64,000 bases of DNA, taken from positions 118,738,309-118,802,308 of the forward strand of contig JAUMIR010000002.1 of NCBI GenBank assembly GCA_030847615.1. The letters are read 5' to 3'. The position numbers were made by a program, and so were the translations under genes. Under the pieces are notes generated by a model that was not told the origin of the DNA, did no database searches, and worked only from the letters and a program-made list of their open reading frames with translations. Of the stretch, positions 59,140 through 64,000 are shown one piece after another (the stretch's first letter is position 1; each line of letters begins with the position of its first letter). Origin of the DNA: Gambelia wislizenii (taxonomy: Eukaryota > Chordata > Lepidosauria > Squamata > Crotaphytidae).

Positions 59140-59560
59140 AACTGGAAGTCTGTTAGAAAATGGCCGAAGCCATTAGACCATTTCCAAGTAAAAAGCACAT
59201 TAAACAAAGTTATGGCCAAAGCAGAGAACTACTGGTACAGGGAATCTTTGCATCAATCTCCACTACACATGACATCAGGGAGATACCAGCAGCAGAGAAA
59301 TTGTCATAAATTGATATGTCAGAAGAAGCATTTTAGAGCAAATAAATTGAAAGCGTAATATGTCACCAGGACCAGATGGCGTTCATCTGAGAGTTCTGAA
59401 GGAACTCATATATGAAATTGCAAAACAACTAACTGCAGTATGAAACTGTCTCACTATATTTGGCATCTGTACAAAGAAGCCTGGGAGAATCTAATGTAAT
59501 ACCAGTCTTTGAAAAGGGACCAGCGTGGTGAAACTTCAAGTCTACATGCTGCACCAATGC
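59140..59560 (+). mobile_element. Old CR1-type LINE fragment (N-terminal RT region)
   Basis: Reading across frames gives MAKAENYWYRESLH and SPGPDGVHLRVLKELIYEIAKQ, then a degraded 'aatgtaataccagtctttgaaaaggg' (NVIPVFEKG). This is the same region as in the CR1 at 50080-50634 but far more decayed. Confidence 0.7.
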
Positions 59561-61141
59561 AAATTAGTAAAATCTCTAATAAACAATCAAACAAATGGCC
59601 TCTTCATTAAACGCCATATGCTAGGGTAGATGCATTGTTTTGTTTTTTGCAAATGGAAGATATTTCTTATGGAATCATTTGAGAGTGACAGGAAGCATAC
59701 AGATAAAGATGCTACAGTATTTTTCCTTGTCTATATGGATTTTCAGAATCTTATCCCAATGGCCTACAGTCATGTGGGGAATGGAATGGATGAGGCAAGC
59801 AGGCGGTAAAACCGATCAGAGTGAAAAATGGATCAATTTCTTGGTAGAACATTATTTTATATACCTACTAATAATATGTGGGGTGGGGGAGTCTGGATGG
59901 TAAAGCACTATGGTTTCTGAGGGCAGAAGTTTATTCAGCATAATTTTAAAGTAGATGGATATTCACATAAATATCTCTCTCATGACTTAATATTAAAATG
60001 CTATATGGAGTTTGCAAATACCACCATAAGCACTATTATTTACCCCTTATACTGTATTCTTGGATCCATGTTTGGTCGGGTCTAGAAATTTATCCTCAGG
60101 CCCAATGTAGGACCCACTAGGTTAAATTCAGTGTTAGTTCTACCTAGAGAAGACCAGTTGAAATGAATGGGACTGTTTGTTTGTTTGTTTGTTTGTTTGT
60201 TTGTTATTCCCCCCCCCTTTCTTTTTGCATAGGACCTGAGGTGGTTTATTAGTAGTGTAAAGATTTGTACATTTCATCCCTGTAGGCAAGAATGAATGGT
60301 TCTGTTTTTCTCATCACCGTGAGAATGTTCTTGGAAAATGCACAGCTCTCAATGACTGTTTGCACTTCTGGGCTTAATTACTGTATTTGCGATGATGATG
60401 ATGGTGGTGGTGCACGTGGGGGTTTGCACACAAAGCAGAATTTTCTGAAGAGAAATTTTCTTTTCTGAGCAGAAATTTTCTCTTCCAATGTTCTCTTCAT
60501 CAGGGTTTCCTGACGCCTGGGAACCCTATTGATCATCACTCCTTTGGATATTTTTGACTATTCTTTCTATCCCTACTTGTTTGTCACAAGTCTCCAAACC
60601 TTCAATTTCCCCCAACCAAGCATAGCTAGTGCTAAGGGATGATGGGAATTCTAGTCCAGTAGTGTTTTGTGGGCCACAGTTGCTCTCCAGTGGATCTAAA
60701 AAGACTCGGGAAGCAATTTGCTTCCTGGATGGGACAGCACTTTCAATTTTCTCAGTAGCAACCAGCTTCTTGTGGGACACATCACCTCCACCATAATATT
60801 GGTGGCTTTTCATTTTCCTAAGAGTTTTTTTTTAAAATATGAATTTTTCAAATCTCATTACAAATGCATATCTTTTTATGAATTTTCTTTTTCTTAAAAA
60901 AAAAACCAAAAAACACCTGTGGGTTTAACATAGCAAACACATGTACCAACATGAGCTTCTGTTACAAGAAAGAATGTATTTTAATGCGGGAGAAACTTTC
61001 AGCAGAAAAGTGGCAGGAGAAGTGCTGAGCCATTTCATTGCCAGCCATTTTTCTACACCGCCCCTTACTCACAAGCCATTCACGCACCCCTACTCCCACA
61101 GGATTTCTTTTTCTATCAGACAAGATGACATCTGAGGAAGC
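59561..61141. other. Intron sequence with a (TTTG)n array
   Basis: (TTTG)n at 60174-60205. 60430-60480 has a repeated 'gcagaaattttctcttttct'-type motif similar to 14040-14560. 60605-60680 ('ggatgatgggaattctagtc') resembles an arm of the short foldback family. Confidence 0.5.
60174..60205. repeat. (TTTG)n microsatellite
   Basis: Eight TGTT units in a row followed by a C9 run. Confidence 0.95.
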
Positions 61142-61370
61142 CAGGGGCTCATTCACCCTACACCATTATAATGCTGCGATTCCACTAACTGTCCTGGTTC
61201 TGCCCTATGGAAACCTGGGGTTAGCAGTGTAGGGAGGGGCATTTAGAATCCTTAGCCAGAGAGCTCTAGAGCCTCACTGAATTACAAACCCCGGGATTCC
61301 ATGACATGGAACCATGGCGATTAAAGTAGAATGATAGTGCTATAACTGTGTAGTATGAATGGGCCCCTGG
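61142..61370. mobile_element. hAT-like foldback element
   Basis: Ends CAGGGGCTCATTCA and (inverse) CAGGGGCCCATTCA, arms about 55 bp ('cattataatgctgcgattcc' versus the inverse of 'gaatgatagtgctataactg'). CAGGGG ends are typical of hAT elements. No 8-bp target duplication seen, probably because of decay. Confidence 0.68.
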
Positions 61371-62084
61371 ATTCAAAATTGGTAGTCCCACTCTTCCCAA
61401 TAGCACCAATTCTTTCCTGAGAATATCAAGATTTCTCAGTTCAGAAGCTCCAGAAACCAAACATTCATTACTATTTTTGCCTCTCCTAACAGGTTAAATC
61501 TTATAAAGAACAAATGAGCCCTTCTTTCAGTCTGACTGCCAAAGCTGTGGCAATCTGTACAGGGAAGGGAGAGAGAAGTCGAGTGTGAAAAAGCAGGCAC
61601 ATATTCCAGTCTCAGCTGCAAGGGAGTTTGCCATCTCTTTCTCTGCCATAATTAAATATTGTTTGCATTGCTTATTGACAGAGCACTAAGCTCCACTCTG
61701 TTTTAATTTGTTCTTTGATAGTCGCCTTTCACTGCTAATTGATTTTCAAGGGGGGGTTTGCCTGATTTAATACTTGCTGTGATGCTGAAAACAGAGAGGC
61801 AAGGTTAAACAGAGCCAAGAAATGAGCTAGGAATCAGTGCTGTCTTCTCAACCAGTTTGCTTTACAAGCCACCTCTGCCTGATGCAGAAAATCTGCATTT
61901 AAAAGAGATTTAGCAGCTATTCTACTCCCAACCTTCTCTAGCCACAGCTCCTGCTGCTCCTGCTGTTGCTATGGAGTTTACTTGAGGATGGCTCAGAGAA
62001 GTACAAACGTCCCTGTTTCCGAGCAACATGCACTCTTGGGAACTGGATGGGACCCTTGGCTGAGAGGAAAATACTGCCAGTGAC
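61371..62084. other. Intron sequence without recognised elements
   Basis: Nothing recognised. Confidence 0.4.
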
Positions 62085-62280
62085 AATGGAGGGTAGTGGT
62101 TAAGAACATGAGGTAAGAACAGAATGACTTGTGTGCAAAACCCAACTCAGCCAAGTACATACCAGATTACCCCAAGCAAACTATTGTGTTTCAGCCTCCA
62201 TTTTTTATCAATAATAACAACATAACAAGGCCCATCTGCAAGATTGTTCTAAGAAAAGCAAAGTTTTGATTTAAATGCTC
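62085..62280 (+). mobile_element. MIR-like (CORE-type) SINE, old
   Basis: 'agggtagtggttaagaacat' (A box region), 'tgcaaaacccaactcagcca' (B box region) and 'catctgcaagattgttctaa' follow the order of the MIR consensus. Strongly diverged. Confidence 0.55.
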
Positions 62281-62532
62281 TCAGTAAAAGGCTGCATTAA
62301 GAATAATATTTACATTTTCAGCATGGTTAATTTCCTTTGAACTGTATCATTGAAGTAATACTTTTATGGGAATGTCAAGAACCTATCTGTTTGGCCTAAT
62401 GTAAGAGGCAAGTTTCTGAGTTGCAGCCAGCCTTGTGTTTTCAGAAATGGAAACCCACCATTGTCTCACCATCCCAATATCCATTTCAAGTTGCAATCTA
62501 AGTAGCTGCATTCTAGTGACTCATTGAGAGCC

Positions 62533-62833
62533 TTATTGCATGAAGGAAGGGAAGCAGCTTCAAAGCCTGAGAGTAGCTCTTCCCATCTTGCCTTATCACA
62601 CGACAACAGCGTGTTTCAGCTGTTCTTCTGTTCCGGCCCCATGGGAGATGGTGGTAAAGGCAGGTCTTTTTGCTAACAGATATTTCCAGTTAGCAAAAAG
62701 ACCCGCATTTGCCACCGTCTCCCACAGGACTGGAACGGGAGAACAGCTGAAACATGCTGATGCTGTGCAATAAGGCAAGGCAGGTGGCACTATTAATTGG
62801 GGTGCACTGCCACTTCCTGCCCTTATGCGGTAA
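62533..62833. mobile_element. Foldback element with 91-bp arms
   Basis: Arms 62587-62677 and 62689-62779 are of equal length, inverted and roughly 85% alike by eye, around an 11-base loop. Weaker inverted outer arms extend to TTATTGCATGAAGG on the left and the inverse TTACCGCATAAGG on the right. Similar peptides from opposite strands (62540-62773 and 62596-62790) result from this symmetry, not from genes. Confidence 0.85.
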
Positions 62834-63621
62834 CCCCTCAGTCTTCAGTCTCCCTCTTGGGATTGAGTTTTGCAGCAGACTTTGTAACAATGAGAACAGG
62901 TTGCCAACATTCTGGATCCCTCTGCTTCTTGTCTAGCTCACTCCTCCACTTTTGTTCTACCTAATCTGATGAAGAGTTCTAGAAAACATCAAGGCTTGCC
63001 CACCTTTATGGCATTTTGGTTCTGTATAAAAAAGATATTACACAACTTGTGGATTCTTGTTTTTGTGTTCTTTTTTAGGTCCTCCTGAAAATATACTAAC
63101 AATGTCTAAAATCAATTTGTCTAGCTCCCCCCCCCCCCAATATTTGTTCTACATAGCCTGATGAAACGTTCTGGAAAACTTGAAAGCTTGCTGACTTTTA
63201 TGGTGCCAGGTAGTACACAGTGAATGTCAGGAAGCAATGACTGAGAGAAAGGAAGCCTTTTCCTTTGGGAGTTACAGAACAGCATTGGATAGATGAAGTG
63301 GTTAGATTAGCACTGTTCAAACATGTACCTACTGATTGGTCGGCTGCATCCCATGTAGATGAGAGACAGTGATGTCGGTAGTCCATGCTTGGCACTGAAA
63401 GCCAGTCAGCAGCTATGTGTTTGTTCTAAACTAGCTTGCCTTCTCTGCACCCTCAATAAAATGTTGTGACCTCTACAGATAAGAGCACTGGGTCTCCCTT
63501 CTTCTGTCCCCACTCAGCAATTGGGAGCCATCAAATGTTACTTTTCACATCACTCTTCACTGGCTAGTTCTGTAGAAAACTGACCTGAATTTTCATGATA
63601 TGTCCTCCTTTCTTTCCCCAG
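62834..63621 (+). other. 3' end of the large intron
   Basis: A C11 run lies at about 63127-63138. The motif 'taatctgatgaagagttctagaaaa' at 62963 recurs in altered form at 63154 ('agcctgatgaaacgttctggaaaac'), a diverged local duplication. The intron ends with the acceptor at 63620-63621. Confidence 0.6.
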
Positions 63622-63760
63622 GATGATCCAGAGGGAGAAGAAATTGAAAGAGAAACTTCCAACTCCTTGAAGCTGGATTTCACAGATGATGAAAATTTTA
63701 AAACCAAGGTTAACTACTCTTATGCTGCTGTGCAGATACCTACAGATATCTACAAAGGCT
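63622..63760 (+). CDS. CACNA2D2: Internal exon of calcium channel alpha2delta subunit (probably alpha2delta-2), pre-VWA region
   Basis: This is a 139-nt exon with a strong acceptor (tcctttctttccccag) and a consensus donor (gtgagt). It codes 46 full residues plus one T, the first base of the next codon. The C-terminal part contains [15 protein letters not shown], a near-invariant alpha2delta signature just ahead of the VWA domain. In the family the next residue is Ser, which fits a split codon starting with T. From family knowledge, alpha2delta-2 has [17 protein letters not shown] here, while alpha2delta-1 has a different ISYQHAAVHIPTDIYEG-type stretch, so alpha2delta-2 is preferred. The N-terminal third is acidic ([11 protein letters not shown]), as in the variable linker. 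The protein is a secreted, cleaved auxiliary channel subunit. Uncertainty is mainly about the paralogue. Confidence 0.88.
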
Positions 63761-64000
63761 GTGAGTTCCCCCTTTCTTACAAAACTCTTCATATTAAGAC
63801 TTGGAGACAATCCCTTAGCATTGAGGAAGTATGGATCTGGTGTCGATAGAGTCAAGCTTCTTATATAATACAGATAAGATTAATGGACTTGTTTATCTTT
63901 ACAATTAATAACAATAATTTACCCCTACCTAGGTGGTTGCTGACAGGATGTATTGGAGGTCTCTCATTCATAGAATTGCTGACTTGACAGCAACTAACAA
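63761..64000 (+). other. 5' start of the downstream intron, with a Bov-B/SINE tail fragment at its end
   Basis: The donor gtgagt starts at 63761. From about 63935 the sequence reads ggtctctcattcatag..gacttgacagcaactaacaa, the 3' terminal sequence shared by Bov-B LINEs and Bov-B-mobilised SINEs, on the + strand and cut by the window edge. Confidence 0.6.

Larger units (their letters stand above)
521..63621 (+). other. CACNA2D2: Single 63.1-kb phase-0 intron between the two CACNA2D2 exons
   Basis: The intron starts gtaagtact and ends ctttccccag. Splicing it out keeps the reading frame, and I found no other stretch inside with both splice sites and recognisable host coding sequence. All other features in the window except the two exons and the flanking intron ends lie within it. 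An unrecognised small exon or a nested host gene cannot be excluded. Confidence 0.75.

Noticed and set aside
62540..62790. Two similar peptides on opposite strands as paired small genes
   Set aside because: They are the same inverted-repeat sequence read from both arms of a foldback.

Overview
The window looks like nuclear DNA of a squamate reptile (lizard or snake). The evidence is the repeat content: Bov-B LINE 3' ends, Sauria-type tRNA SINEs with Bov-B tails, a 5S rRNA-headed SINE, CR1 and L2 LINEs, Penelope-like elements, Tigger-like and hAT-like short DNA elements, and many dinucleotide and trinucleotide microsatellites. I cannot name the species.

The only host gene I can support lies on the + strand. 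Two short exons sit at the window edges, 476-520 (45 nt) and 63622-63760 (139 nt). Both have proper acceptor and donor sites and they join in phase 0. The joined peptide matches the N-terminal extracellular region of the voltage-gated calcium channel alpha2delta family, just ahead of the VWA domain, and fits alpha2delta-2 (CACNA2D2) best. Everything from 521 to 63621 is therefore one intron of about 63.1 kb, and the long ORFs inside it belong to transposons or are chance.

Layout of the intron: 0.5-9 kb is mostly unique sequence with microsatellites, a hAT-like foldback and a 5S-headed SINE. 9-17.5 kb holds a hAT-like element containing a Bov-B tail, CR1 copies, and two copies of a LINE with a C-terminal C2HC finger; one of these carries a nested CR1. 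20.5-23 kb holds an L2-type LINE with an unbroken 688-codon reverse transcriptase frame. 23.8-37.4 kb holds SINEs, a decayed L2-like LINE that still shows endonuclease-region sequence, Penelope pieces, CR1 tails, a twin-primed LINE copy and a Tigger-like MITE. 39-43 kb holds Bov-B, Penelope, a fourth LINE copy with target-site duplications, and an LTR-like unit. 46-52 kb holds a hAT-like foldback, a second Tigger-like MITE, L2 and the best CR1 copy. 52.5-54 kb is an unclassified repeat-bearing unit. 57-63 kb holds Bov-B, an unclassified repeat, old CR1, hAT-like and MIR-like elements and a strong foldback.

I saw no complete tRNA or rRNA gene, CRISPR array, operon or bacterial feature. No new defence or metabolic system is visible. 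The interest lies in the size of the intron and in transposon biology: a LINE family with a 3' stem-loop that shows a compensatory change, a twin-priming event with a 12-bp duplication, nested insertions, possible ribozyme cores and large foldbacks. All family assignments come from reading the sequence, not from database searches.
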